DNA of 40,997 nt, taken from NCBI RefSeq assembly GCF_001434915.1, contig NZ_AZEF01000012.1:1-40997 (forward strand). Direction: 5' to 3'. Both the position numbers and the translations under genes were made by a program. A model generated the notes under the pieces. It made no database searches. It worked only from the letters and a program-made list of their open reading frames with translations, and was not told where the DNA came from. Positions 29,724-38,582 of this stretch are shown one piece after another. Origin of the DNA: Liquorilactobacillus capillatus DSM 19910. GTDB taxonomy: Bacteria; Bacillota; Bacilli; Lactobacillales; Lactobacillaceae. How positions within the stretch are numbered: position 1 is the stretch's first letter; each line of letters begins with the position of its first letter.

Positions 29724-32700
29724 GTGATTAAAATAGAAGCAGTAGAAATCAAAGCTAGTATAGCTCAACATAAATATTTTTATTTTGGTTTTGAAGAAGC
29801 AACCACTAATACTAATCCTTGGGGTGCTAGACCTAGCTTGTGTGTGTCAAACAACGGCAGTGATTGGGACTTACTCACCTATCTTGATAATCTAGGCAAC
29901 CTGCGAGATGGTGACATTACTAAAATTGGCGATTGGTATTACTTAATTGGCACTTTTGATATGTACAAGACACAGGATTTTGTAGACTTCACAACTCTTA
30001 ATTTGCCCATTAAGACAAGTAGTTTTAAAACGGTTTGGGCCCCTGAATTTGTACTTGATAAAGATGGCAACTATCATATTGTCTATGCGGCAGGTGACTA
30101 TAATCAGTACAACATGAGATTGTACATGGCTGATTTCAACCCAGAAACTGATGCAGCAACTAACTTACAACAATCTATCAATATTGACTTATCATCTTAT
30201 AACTTTGATTTTGGTAACATTATTGACGGCGATGTCAAGATTATCAATGATAAGTATATTTTAGCCTTTGCAGGTAACTATTTATTTCAATCAGATAATC
30301 TATTAGGGCCGTACAAACCTATCAAAACTAATTTTGCTCCCGTACCACAGTTTTACGGGAAGAAAAGTAACCCAGTTGTTGGCTGGACCGAAGGACCGTA
30401 CCTGGTAGTTGGTGGCGATAATGTGCGACTTTATTCAGATCAGACAGAAGGCGCTGGGGTAGTCTATCGTGAAGCTCAAATAAGCGATCTCACCAACTGG
30501 TCTGTGCAATCAGCAGTTAATGGCCCATTCAAAATGCGACATGGTTCCATACTTGTAAATGAAAGTGCATCAAAGATTTATACTCGTGAAGATGATGATG
30601 GTGATTTTGATGAGGTTGTAAAGGTTAAAGCTCTGCATAATGACCAGGTAGCACCTTTATCAATGGCTTGTATTCAGAGAAATACTTTCAATGTTCAATG
30701 GCAGGAAAACAGCACTTTCCAAGTTGCTTTTACCGCTGTACAGGATAACTCGCTCGCATACGCGCTAATAACTACTGAGGGCAGTGTATTTTTCAATGGC
30801 CAGGAGTATATCATTAAGAGCTGCATACCCGACTCGGTTAATGGGGTCGACTATAAGCAAGTAACTGCTATACATGTCTTTAATGAAATTTCACGAGTAA
30901 GACAACGCAACGTAAAAACAGGCACGCTAACTTATAACTCGCCGGCAGATGTATTGAGTTTTTATCTTAATGATAAAACAGCTAATCCTTTTGGCTTTAC
31001 CTACAAGACGTATGGTAATTTCTCTAAACAACAGATCACTGATCTAGGTAATACTAGTGGTGCTGATATGCTAAGCAAGATTATCTCAACATGGTCAGAT
31101 GATGGAGTAGTAATTTATCCTAATAACAAAGAAATAGGTGTATACACCAAAGGCGCATTTGAGAAAAGCTACGGTAGACGGATTGATTATATCCATGATT
31201 CTAGTGAAGTTAAGCTTACGGTTGATTCTACAAGTATTACTAACAGTGTAAAGATATTCCCTAAAGCACTTGACAACACAGGTGACAACACAGCTACTCA
31301 GTATGTTTTCTCACCTAAAATAGTGCAAGATGCAACTAGCATAAAAAAATGGGGACTACACCCAGCGGATGATTACAGTAATGAGAACTTTACAATAGAA
31401 AAAAACATGGAAAACTATGTGCTTAATTCGGTGTTAAGTCCTGATCCAACTGTAGCTATTGAAGTTACTAATGACAAAAATGAGATGCCAGTTGCGGGGG
31501 AAATAAGGCACTTGACCGTAGAGCCGATGGACTTTACTACAGATGTTTCCATTATCGGTTACACCTGGTATCCGTTCGATGACACGCAGCCTACTCAGCT
31601 AACCTTTGCCAATTTGCCAGCCACGGTTTTGAACCAGGACGCTAATATCAATAAGCAAATTAAAGCAGTTAACGCCTTGGCCAACGAGGCTTTGAACAGA
31701 GCAACTACAAGCATTGTAAATTATTACACTGCTACGGATCCGTCCAACAGTGCTGAAAATGTTATAAAAAATGGTGATTTGTGGACTAAGCCTATTCGCA
31801 AACAAAGCGTAGATCAGCCTAACGGCATAATGACCTTATCAGCATTGGAAAGTGATATTGCAGAAGAACCGGCAGCAGATGACACGACCAGGAATGGGAA
31901 TGAAGTTAACAAGTATATTTCTAACTCGGACCAAAAAGTGCTAACTAGTGTATGGTCTGACGGAGAATGGGTTAATATCAACAATACTTTGACTATGGAT
32001 AACATGGTAGGACACTTAGTTGATGTAGATAAACAAGTAGATGATGCTAAAGAGGGTATTCAAACAGCGGTAGATGCAGCTAATGCAGCAGACGCAAAAG
32101 GTGATCAAGCTATTCAGCAAGCTGGCTTTGCAACAAATACAGCCAATACAGCTAAGCAAGTAGCTGATAACCTGGCACCTGTCGTTGCACAAGTTAAATC
32201 TGACAGTGGTACAGCATTAACTCAATCCCAAACAGCTTTAACCAATGCTAAATCAGCATTGGACGCCTCAAGTAGTAATACTGATAAAATTACAAGCCTT
32301 GACAGTAGTATTGACACAGTGAATAAGAATTTGAGTGATACTAAAGCAGACTTGCAAAAGTCAATTTCAGATAATCAAACAACTATTTTTGACGTGTCGT
32401 CTGATTTATCTAAAGTTTCACAGAACTTGTCTGATACTAAGACTAGTTTAAAAACCATATCTGATTTAGCTACTCAGAATGGTAAAGATATTAATACTAC
32501 AAACAGTACGGTTAATGGAATCAAAACGGATTTAGCTAATACTAAAGGTGATGTAACTGAGTTACAGACAACGGCTAGTGGACTCAGTGCAGATATGGTT
32601 AGTGCCAATGGAGACATTAGTTCATTAAAGGCTAGAGCTGGTAGCTTAGAGAGTAATATGTCAACGGCAACTGGTGATATTTCAACACTGAAACAAACCA

Positions 32701-35700
32701 CAAATAGCTTAAGTTCACAGATGTCGGGTAAAGTTGATACTACAGTTTACCAATCTGATAAGACACAGACCGCCAACAGTATTTCTAATGTGGTGACTAA
32801 GCTTGATAGCATTCAAATTGGTGGAGCTAACTTATGGTCAGGTACAAAAAATTTTAATAGTCAGTACTGGTATTCTGCGAATGCAACACTTATAACCGAT
32901 AGTGAAGTTCCTGGCTTTTCTATAGTAAAGTCAACTACAAATTGGGGTTCATTTAGAAACAATCAAAGTATTACATTTGAGAAAAATGTACCCTATACTG
33001 TTTCAGTTTATGCTAAAGGTGCTTCATCAGGCAATATGTATTTAACATTTTATACTTCAAATGACTCTGGAATTGCGCTGGGAAAATATTTAACAGCATC
33101 TGTTACTGATGATTATGTAAGATATTCTGTTACTTTTATTGGAGATGGAAATACCTATAATGCAACAAGAATTGAACCACATGGCACATGGAGCAATGTA
33201 GGCAACTCTGTATATTTTTATGCTCAAAAGTTAGAAAAAGGTAACGTTGCTACTGATTACAGTAGGGCAGATGCAGATAAGGCTAATCAAAATGATTTCT
33301 CCGCAGTTTCTCAAAAGGTCGATAGTATAACTAATACCGTTTCATCTCATACAGGGGATATATCGCAGCTTAAACAATCAGCTACAACGATGCAATCTGA
33401 TATTAAAGATAATGCTGATAACATTAGCTCTGTTAAGCAGACAGCTACTAAGCTATCTAGCGATATGCAGAATAAGGTAGATAGTTCTACTTACACGACA
33501 GATAAGACTCAGACAGCTAAAGATATATCATCTAAAGCTAGTCAAACTGATTTTAATACTCTGAAAGGTACGGTTAACACACAGGGAACTACAATTAGCC
33601 AGAATAGTAAAGATATAGCTCTCAAAGCTAACTCAACAGATGTGAACAATTTAACTGGACGAGTTTCTACGGCTGAAAGTAACATTACAGCTAATGCTAA
33701 TGCTATTACTCAAAAAGTATCAGCTAACGATGTTCAAAATATGCTTACTCCTTACGCTACTCAAACTTATACTCAATCACAGATTAAACAGTCTGCTGAT
33801 GGAATAAACAGTAATGTAACAAAATTGCAAAACCAGGTTAATAATACTCAAATAGGTGGGGCTAATCTATTAACAGGTACAAGTGCTTCTTTAGTTCCAG
33901 TAAAGGATATTACTGGAGGATATGCTGGCTTTACTCAAAAAGTAACTGGTATCGTTCCGGGACAACCCTACACAGGACAAGCAACAGTTAATATTCCGAG
34001 TACAAACTCAGGAGCAGCTAAGATAAAAATAGATTGGTATAACACTTCTGGGAATCTTATTTCAACCGCTGTTGGTGACACAGCACCTAATACGGGTGTT
34101 ACTACAACAATTAAAATTACAGCAACAGCTCCAAGTAACACTAGTTTTGCTGTATATCATGTTGATAAAGGCATTCAAAGTGAAAAATGGAACTTGGGAA
34201 TGGAAAAACTCGAAAAGGGTAATGTAGCTACTGATTACTCAGTTGCGGATGCAGATTTAGCTACCGTCACAGCTCTTTCTAGTGTAAGTCAGAAAGCTGA
34301 CAGTATTTCTCAAACTGTTACTAATAATAAGAGTGATGCAGATAGTAAGTTTACAAATATCAATCAAACAATAAGTGGTATTCAGTCAACGGTTGCTAAT
34401 AAGGCTGAATCAAGCGTAGTTACTCAACTAGCTAACGTAGTGCAAACTAAAGTGTCAACTGATGATTATAATTCTAAAATTACTCAGCTCTCAAATGATA
34501 TAAATTTGCGTGTAAGCAAAGGTAATGTCATTTCTCAAATGAACCAGGAGGCTGGTGGCAATACACTTATTCAAGTCTCGAACGGCAAAGGTAAGTTGTA
34601 TTTAGACGCAGCTAGCGTTGTGTTTGGTGGAAATGCGTTTATTTCAGATGCTATGATTACTAATCTATCTGTTAATAAGCTGACAGGAAACTATATTACC
34701 ACAGCTGGGCTACACCAAACAGGTAATGGTATGGACACGTGGATAGATCAAAATGGTATTCATCAGTCTAGTGGTGGTCAAGATACGTGGATAAAAAATG
34801 GGGTTATTGAGACCAATATTGTGAACGCTAAGGATTACATGCATATTGGCAATTACGATACTGATCCTAGATTGAAGTGGGGCATAAACGTAACTAAAAG
34901 CGGTATTGAGATGCAAACACCTGTAAAGTTAAATGGGCACACTTCAAACAACGCAAGCGATTACGAGACAGAGATTCAAGGATATGTACGTGGCTTTGGG
35001 TGGAACTATCAAAAGGCTACCGCAAAGGGGAGTGGTGAGTCTGGCATATTAATCGGATTAACTCCACAACAGTGGTGGGGAAATCCTTATGGCGGTGATC
35101 AGGTCAGAATTGGAAGTCTGTCTCCTGTTGATGGTAGTACCTCAATTGAAGATGCCGCAGCCGTTGGTGGTCTTTTATACTCTCCAACGGGGGTTGGTGT
35201 CACAAATGGTTTTATTGGAACGACATTTTTAGATGATGTTCAGTTGACATCAACAACTTATTTTGGATCAGGTAAGCAACTGAAAGCTTACAATTCAGGT
35301 AATGATGTTCATTTTGTTCCTGCTTCAGGTGATATCTGGTTCGATACTAATGGCCACAAATTCCATTTCGGTGGATTTTCAACAGATGGTGGTTCTTGGT
35401 TCAACGAAACAGGTAAATTTTATTACTGGAATAATAGTGGCGGAAGAGGACAACTGCTAGCTGGTGATGTTACGTACGATAGCTTAACGCATAGGTCACG
35501 CTTAAGCGTCAAGAAAGATGTTACTAAACTGGAACTTGGTGTATTAGCTGATAAGATTCTAAACATCGACTTAGCGTCATATCATTATAAAGATGAAGCA
35601 AGCAGTAATAAGCTCCATTATGGGCAAGTTATCGACAATGTTAACAATAAAAAGAAGTTTAAACTAGATGATATTTTTATTAACGATGAAGGGACTGGAG

Positions 35701-35801
35701 TCAATGAAAGTAACTTGATTACAGGATTAATTGATACAGTACAACAGCAGCAAAAAGAAATAGACAGCTTGAAAAAGAAAGTTGAGAAGTTAGCAGCTTA
35801 A
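29724..35801 (+). CDS. Giant tail-associated protein: GH43-like propeller, Tal, CBM-like modules, S74-like chaperone
   Basis: This 2025-aa protein should sit at the tail tip. Residues 15-300 resemble a GH43-type five-bladed propeller: RDGD (61-64) and GDWYYLIG, WAPEF (105-109), IIDGDV (167-172) and TEGPYLV (222-228) as acid region. Residues about 305-620 are the Tal/prophage-tail domain. Coiled coils (about 770-1025, 1190-1370, 1515-1600) separate two beta modules that both start QIGGANL and end EKGNVATDYS (1031-1180, 1375-1506). The C-terminus (about 1919-2025; SRLSVKKDVTKLE, HYGQVIDNVNNKKKF, coiled end) resembles S74 self-cleaving chaperones. GTG at 29724 overlaps AGGAGGTG; ATA 29733 is the alternative start. 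Confidence 0.88.
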   Translation: MIKIEAVEIKASIAQHKYFYFGFEEATTNTNPWGARPSLCVSNNGSDWDLLTYLDNLGNLRDGDITKIGDWYYLIGTFDMYKTQDFVDFTTLNLPIKTSSFKTVWAPEFVLDKDGNYHIVYAAGDYNQYNMRLYMADFNPETDAATNLQQSINIDLSSYNFDFGNIIDGDVKIINDKYILAFAGNYLFQSDNLLGPYKPIKTNFAPVPQFYGKKSNPVVGWTEGPYLVVGGDNVRLYSDQTEGAGVVYREAQISDLTNWSVQSAVNGPFKMRHGSILVNESASKIYTREDDDGDFDEVVKVKALHNDQVAPLSMACIQRNTFNVQWQENSTFQVAFTAVQDNSLAYALITTEGSVFFNGQEYIIKSCIPDSVNGVDYKQVTAIHVFNEISRVRQRNVKTGTLTYNSPADVLSFYLNDKTANPFGFTYKTYGNFSKQQITDLGNTSGADMLSKIISTWSDDGVVIYPNNKEIGVYTKGAFEKSYGRRIDYIHDSSEVKLTVDSTSITNSVKIFPKALDNTGDNTATQYVFSPKIVQDATSIKKWGLHPADDYSNENFTIEKNMENYVLNSVLSPDPTVAIEVTNDKNEMPVAGEIRHLTVEPMDFTTDVSIIGYTWYPFDDTQPTQLTFANLPATVLNQDANINKQIKAVNALANEALNRATTSIVNYYTATDPSNSAENVIKNGDLWTKPIRKQSVDQPNGIMTLSALESDIAEEPAADDTTRNGNEVNKYISNSDQKVLTSVWSDGEWVNINNTLTMDNMVGHLVDVDKQVDDAKEGIQTAVDAANAADAKGDQAIQQAGFATNTANTAKQVADNLAPVVAQVKSDSGTALTQSQTALTNAKSALDASSSNTDKITSLDSSIDTVNKNLSDTKADLQKSISDNQTTIFDVSSDLSKVSQNLSDTKTSLKTISDLATQNGKDINTTNSTVNGIKTDLANTKGDVTELQTTASGLSADMVSANGDISSLKARAGSLESNMSTATGDISTLKQTTNSLSSQMSGKVDTTVYQSDKTQTANSISNVVTKLDSIQIGGANLWSGTKNFNSQYWYSANATLITDSEVPGFSIVKSTTNWGSFRNNQSITFEKNVPYTVSVYAKGASSGNMYLTFYTSNDSGIALGKYLTASVTDDYVRYSVTFIGDGNTYNATRIEPHGTWSNVGNSVYFYAQKLEKGNVATDYSRADADKANQNDFSAVSQKVDSITNTVSSHTGDISQLKQSATTMQSDIKDNADNISSVKQTATKLSSDMQNKVDSSTYTTDKTQTAKDISSKASQTDFNTLKGTVNTQGTTISQNSKDIALKANSTDVNNLTGRVSTAESNITANANAITQKVSANDVQNMLTPYATQTYTQSQIKQSADGINSNVTKLQNQVNNTQIGGANLLTGTSASLVPVKDITGGYAGFTQKVTGIVPGQPYTGQATVNIPSTNSGAAKIKIDWYNTSGNLISTAVGDTAPNTGVTTTIKITATAPSNTSFAVYHVDKGIQSEKWNLGMEKLEKGNVATDYSVADADLATVTALSSVSQKADSISQTVTNNKSDADSKFTNINQTISGIQSTVANKAESSVVTQLANVVQTKVSTDDYNSKITQLSNDINLRVSKGNVISQMNQEAGGNTLIQVSNGKGKLYLDAASVVFGGNAFISDAMITNLSVNKLTGNYITTAGLHQTGNGMDTWIDQNGIHQSSGGQDTWIKNGVIETNIVNAKDYMHIGNYDTDPRLKWGINVTKSGIEMQTPVKLNGHTSNNASDYETEIQGYVRGFGWNYQKATAKGSGESGILIGLTPQQWWGNPYGGDQVRIGSLSPVDGSTSIEDAAAVGGLLYSPTGVGVTNGFIGTTFLDDVQLTSTTYFGSGKQLKAYNSGNDVHFVPASGDIWFDTNGHKFHFGGFSTDGGSWFNETGKFYYWNNSGGRGQLLAGDVTYDSLTHRSRLSVKKDVTKLELGVLADKILNIDLASYHYKDEASSNKLHYGQVIDNVNNKKKFKLDDIFINDEGTGVNESNLITGLIDTVQQQQKEIDSLKKKVEKLAA

Positions 35802-35811
35802 TAAGATTTAG

Positions 35812-35840
35812 TAGTCGCCGGATATGGCGGCTATTTTTAT
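35812..35840 (+). terminator. Terminator after the tail-associated gene
   Basis: AGTCGCC (35813-35819) pairs with GGCGGCT (35826-35832; one G-U), then ATTTTTAT. It probably lowers rather than abolishes transcription into the downstream genes, as no clear promoter follows. Confidence 0.7.
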
Positions 35841-35910
35841 AGTCTCGTAAAAATGAATCAAGACATCAAACACGCTAATAGTAACAGAGATACAAGAAAG
35901 GAAAAATAAA

Positions 35911-36351
35911 ATGACAAAGACTTTAGAATTCAAAAATTTTCAAATTGTAAATTTAGCAAACTTTTTAATCAAGCTTAAGCTTAAAAATTTGGCAAGCATC
36001 GGTAGAACTCGATTGGTTGAAAGATTGAGTGAAAAAGCAAAAGAACAAGATAAAGATGCTGATGAGATTCGTGGCGAATACTTTCAGAAAGACGACCATG
36101 GCAAATTTGTGGTAGGGAAAGATAGCAAACTACAGTTGCTAGAAGGAAAAAAACTTGAAGACGTAAATAAAGCTTTTGATGAACTTACAGATTCAGAAGT
36201 GATTATTGAATTCACAGAGTATGGTAAAAAGCTAAAAGCTCTATATGATGCTTTAGTAAATTATGAATATGAGCTTTCAGGATCAGATGCTGAAAATTAC
36301 GAGCTTGTTTTGACGCAGTTGGAAAAGAATTTTGAGGGGGAAAATAAATAA
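35911..36351 (+). CDS. DUF1617 family protein
   Basis: This 146-aa protein resembles DUF1617, a family found between tail-fibre and lysis genes in Lactobacillus phages. Helical, with LEFKNFQIVNLANFLIKLKL, LKNLASIGRTRLVERLSEKA and a Glu/Lys-rich end. Function unknown. AAGAAAGGAAAAATAAA precedes the ATG. The stop overlaps the next ATG (TAATG). Confidence 0.75.
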   Translation: MTKTLEFKNFQIVNLANFLIKLKLKNLASIGRTRLVERLSEKAKEQDKDADEIRGEYFQKDDHGKFVVGKDSKLQLLEGKKLEDVNKAFDELTDSEVIIEFTEYGKKLKALYDALVNYEYELSGSDAENYELVLTQLEKNFEGENK

Positions 36352-36617
36352 TGTTAGCAATTAATTTGAACAATTTAAACTATCAATTTGACAATAATGG
36401 TAACACTGCAGCAGTTAACATCGGTTTTGTTTCATATGACACTGATAATTCTGGCAATAGCATTAATGCTTATCTTCGATTACTGCCGGCAGACTTAGAG
36501 CAAGATAAGACTTTTGATGACTACAACAAGAAACAACTTACAGAAATTGGGCGTAAAAAGTTAGCTGCGCTTACAGCATATACAGAACCGACAGCAACAC
36601 CGACTACAGCACAATAA
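36351..36617 (+). CDS. Small hypothetical tail-region protein
   Basis: This 88-aa protein has an N-terminal beta part (LAINLNNLNYQFDNNGN), a helical middle and a Thr/Pro/Ala-rich tail (EPTATPTTAQ). Small proteins of this kind follow DUF1617-type genes in related phages. No function can be assigned. Translation is coupled to the gene before it. Confidence 0.65.
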   Translation: MLAINLNNLNYQFDNNGNTAAVNIGFVSYDTDNSGNSINAYLRLLPADLEQDKTFDDYNKKQLTEIGRKKLAALTAYTEPTATPTTAQ

Positions 36618-36629
36618 GGAGGTTAAATT

Positions 36630-37103
36630 ATGGCAGAATTACCAAGCCTCAGTCTTGAATATGAACCATCTCCATTGCTAGGTGGCGAGATGTATAGCTC
36701 TCATAACCGTAACTGGTCCAAGCTTAATAATTATGGAAGCAGCTTAAATGCATGGCTACAGGGTGTTATGGCTGGTTATGATTTACGTTTTAACCAACAA
36801 ATACAAAATTCTCCACAACCTAGTGAAGTTACAGATGCACGAATTGATGTACATGGTAAAACTTATTCCACTTTAAAAGCTCGATTAGATGAAGAACAAA
36901 CTGAAACACCACAATTTCTTGACTTAGATAAATTTAGTACAGATTTAGTTTCACTTAAATTAAGAGATTTGGGTACGAATAGTGGACTTAATATTAGTTA
37001 TACAAAAATTAGTGATGTAACTATTCCAGATGTTCAAACAGGATATGAAAGTACAACGGTAGATAAAATTTCAATTATTGATCAAGGAAGTGTAACTATA
37101 TGA
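36630..37103 (+). CDS. Baseplate/fibre N-terminal-domain protein
   Basis: This 157-aa protein carries the phrase EVTDARIDVHGKTYSTLKAR, typical of the N-terminal anchor segment of phage baseplate and fibre proteins, preceded by GYDLRFNQQIQNSP. The C-terminal part is beta-rich. It is much shorter than the usual fibre. AGGAGGTTAAATT precedes the ATG. The next two ORFs supply a coiled coil and a beta domain, so a split receptor-binding apparatus is possible. Confidence 0.65.
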   Translation: MAELPSLSLEYEPSPLLGGEMYSSHNRNWSKLNNYGSSLNAWLQGVMAGYDLRFNQQIQNSPQPSEVTDARIDVHGKTYSTLKARLDEEQTETPQFLDLDKFSTDLVSLKLRDLGTNSGLNISYTKISDVTIPDVQTGYESTTVDKISIIDQGSVTI

Positions 37104-37276
37104 TAAAAATTGTTGGATTAACATATGTTGATGCAGATGGAGATGAACACCAATGTTATGTTGAAAGTTCAATTGATAGCGTACATGGATTATCAAATCA
37201 GTTAAATAACATTAACTCTCAACTGTCTCAATTAAATAGCATTAAAGCACGTATTACACGATTAGAGAACAAATAG
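37100..37276 (+). CDS. 58-aa coiled-coil protein
   Basis: Starts by ATGA overlap with the previous gene. A short beta hairpin (MIKIVGLTYVDADGDEHQCY) is followed by a heptad-like helix (LSNQLNNINSQLSQLNSIKA) ending RLENK. It looks like the neck piece of a fibre. Function inferred only from position and shape. Confidence 0.6.
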   Translation: MIKIVGLTYVDADGDEHQCYVESSIDSVHGLSNQLNNINSQLSQLNSIKARITRLENK

Positions 37277-37294
37277 AAAGGTTTTGATAATAAA

Positions 37295-37762
37295 ATGGCA
37301 AATGCTAATACAGTTCAATTACACGATAAAGATGGAAATACAATTTTACCTCAAACAGATTATTCTAATATTACCAACAAGCCTAATTTAAATAATATTG
37401 GAAATATTCCTGCATTTACAGGTTGGTCAAGTGCTGGAGTTACTTTTTATAATGGTGGTAAAAACTATAATGATGCAACAATTTTAACTTACCGCTATAT
37501 ACAAATGGGGAATATTAAATTAGTAGAACTTAAAGGAGCCGCAACAAACTTAACCAATGTAGGGTCAGCATTTGGTATTCCTTCGAGTGTAGCGCCAGAT
37601 CACAGTGTATATGCAATTTCACCAACAGCAGGAAGCAATACTTTGAGGTGGCATTGTTCAGGTAGTGATGGAGTTTGGACTATTGAAGCTTCTAGTACAG
37701 GTGCTATTACAGCACAGCAGTTTTTACCAATCAACATTGTCTATATGACGACAAATAGCTAA
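37295..37762 (+). CDS. Putative receptor-binding head protein
   Basis: This 155-aa beta-rich protein has a fibre-like start (HDKDGNTILPQTDYSNITNK) and a C-terminal part rich in Gly, Ser, Thr and aromatic residues, like carbohydrate-binding head domains. AGAAAGG precedes the ATG at some distance. The stop is followed at once by a terminator. Host-range role is inferred. Confidence 0.6.
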   Translation: MANANTVQLHDKDGNTILPQTDYSNITNKPNLNNIGNIPAFTGWSSAGVTFYNGGKNYNDATILTYRYIQMGNIKLVELKGAATNLTNVGSAFGIPSSVAPDHSVYAISPTAGSNTLRWHCSGSDGVWTIEASSTGAITAQQFLPINIVYMTTNS

Positions 37763-37764
37763 TA

Positions 37765-37793
37765 AGCCAAGCTCAAAGCTAGGCTATTTTTTT
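37765..37793 (+). terminator. Terminator before the lysis cassette
   Basis: AGCC-A-AGCT (37765-37773) pairs with AGCT-A-GGCT (37777-37785) around loop CAA, followed by ATTTTTTT. It separates fibre and lysis genes. Confidence 0.75.
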
Positions 37794-37837
37794 ACACAAA
37801 AATAGTGGTGGGCGGGTAGGAAAAAGGAAGTGGTGAG

Positions 37838-38086
37838 TTGCAGGAAAAAGAAGATGTAAATGTCATTGAACTTCTGATGGATATTCAACAGCGCTTAGCG
37901 AAAGTTGAAACAAATACGTCTGGGCTTAATAAAATTGGTGAGAAAGCTGATAAAGCCTACGCAATGTCCAAACAGAACGCAGAGGATATCAAAGATATCA
38001 AGTCGGATAACAAATGGAACTGGCGCACGACCATTGTGGCTATCGTGATTCCGATCGCCTTGTACTTAGTCGAAAAGTTTATTTAG
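37838..38086 (+). CDS. XhlA-like membrane protein of the lysis cassette
   Basis: This 82-aa protein fits hemolysin XhlA-type proteins: a coiled-coil segment (VIELLMDIQQRLAKVETNTS, residues 9-55) and a C-terminal transmembrane helix (TTIVAIVIPIALYLVEKF). TTG start with AAAGGAAG upstream. Such proteins work with holins in cell lysis or act as a second holin. Confidence 0.78.
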   Translation: MQEKEDVNVIELLMDIQQRLAKVETNTSGLNKIGEKADKAYAMSKQNAEDIKDIKSDNKWNWRTTIVAIVIPIALYLVEKFI

Positions 38087-38099
38087 GAGGAATTTATTT

Positions 38100-38567
38100 A
38101 TGAATAATGTAGCAGATTTAATTATTAGCATTGCAGTAGTAGCTATTCCAGTGATTGGTGGCTTTGTTGCAAAGGCTTTGCTTAACAATAAAACAGCACT
38201 TGCAGTTTTGAATGCGATTGGGCCGCTGGCGAAAGCGGCTGTGGTCGCAGTTGAAAAATTAGGCGTAGATCAATACTTAGAAGGAGAACTCAAAAAGAGT
38301 AAAGCTGTTCAATTTGTGCTAGAAGGGTTAGCTAAGTTAGGCTTTACCAAAGCTGACCAAGATATTGTAGCTAACGCAGTTGAGAAAGCCTACGCTGATT
38401 TGTCCGCTAATTTGGAAAAGGTATACCCACAGAAAACTGAGGCAGAGCTTACCGCTGATGAAAAGGCAATTCAAAAGAAAGAGTTAGAGGATCAGATCGC
38501 TAAGGAACAGCAAGAATTACAGAGCAAGCAACAAAAATTAGCTGCTATGCAAAATGTTCAAGACTAA
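38100..38567 (+). CDS. Holin, LLH family
   Basis: This 155-aa protein resembles the LL-H-type holin superfamily: one N-terminal transmembrane helix (IISIAVVAIPVIGGFVAKAL), then amphipathic helices (LAKAAVVAVEKLGVDQYL, LAKLGFTKADQDIVANAVEK) and a Glu/Lys/Gln coiled tail. It should permeabilise or depolarise the membrane at the end of infection. TAGGAGGAATTTATTT precedes the ATG. Confidence 0.85.
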   Translation: MNNVADLIISIAVVAIPVIGGFVAKALLNNKTALAVLNAIGPLAKAAVVAVEKLGVDQYLEGELKKSKAVQFVLEGLAKLGFTKADQDIVANAVEKAYADLSANLEKVYPQKTEAELTADEKAIQKKELEDQIAKEQQELQSKQQKLAAMQNVQD

Positions 38568-38582
38568 CTAGGAGGTAATCCT

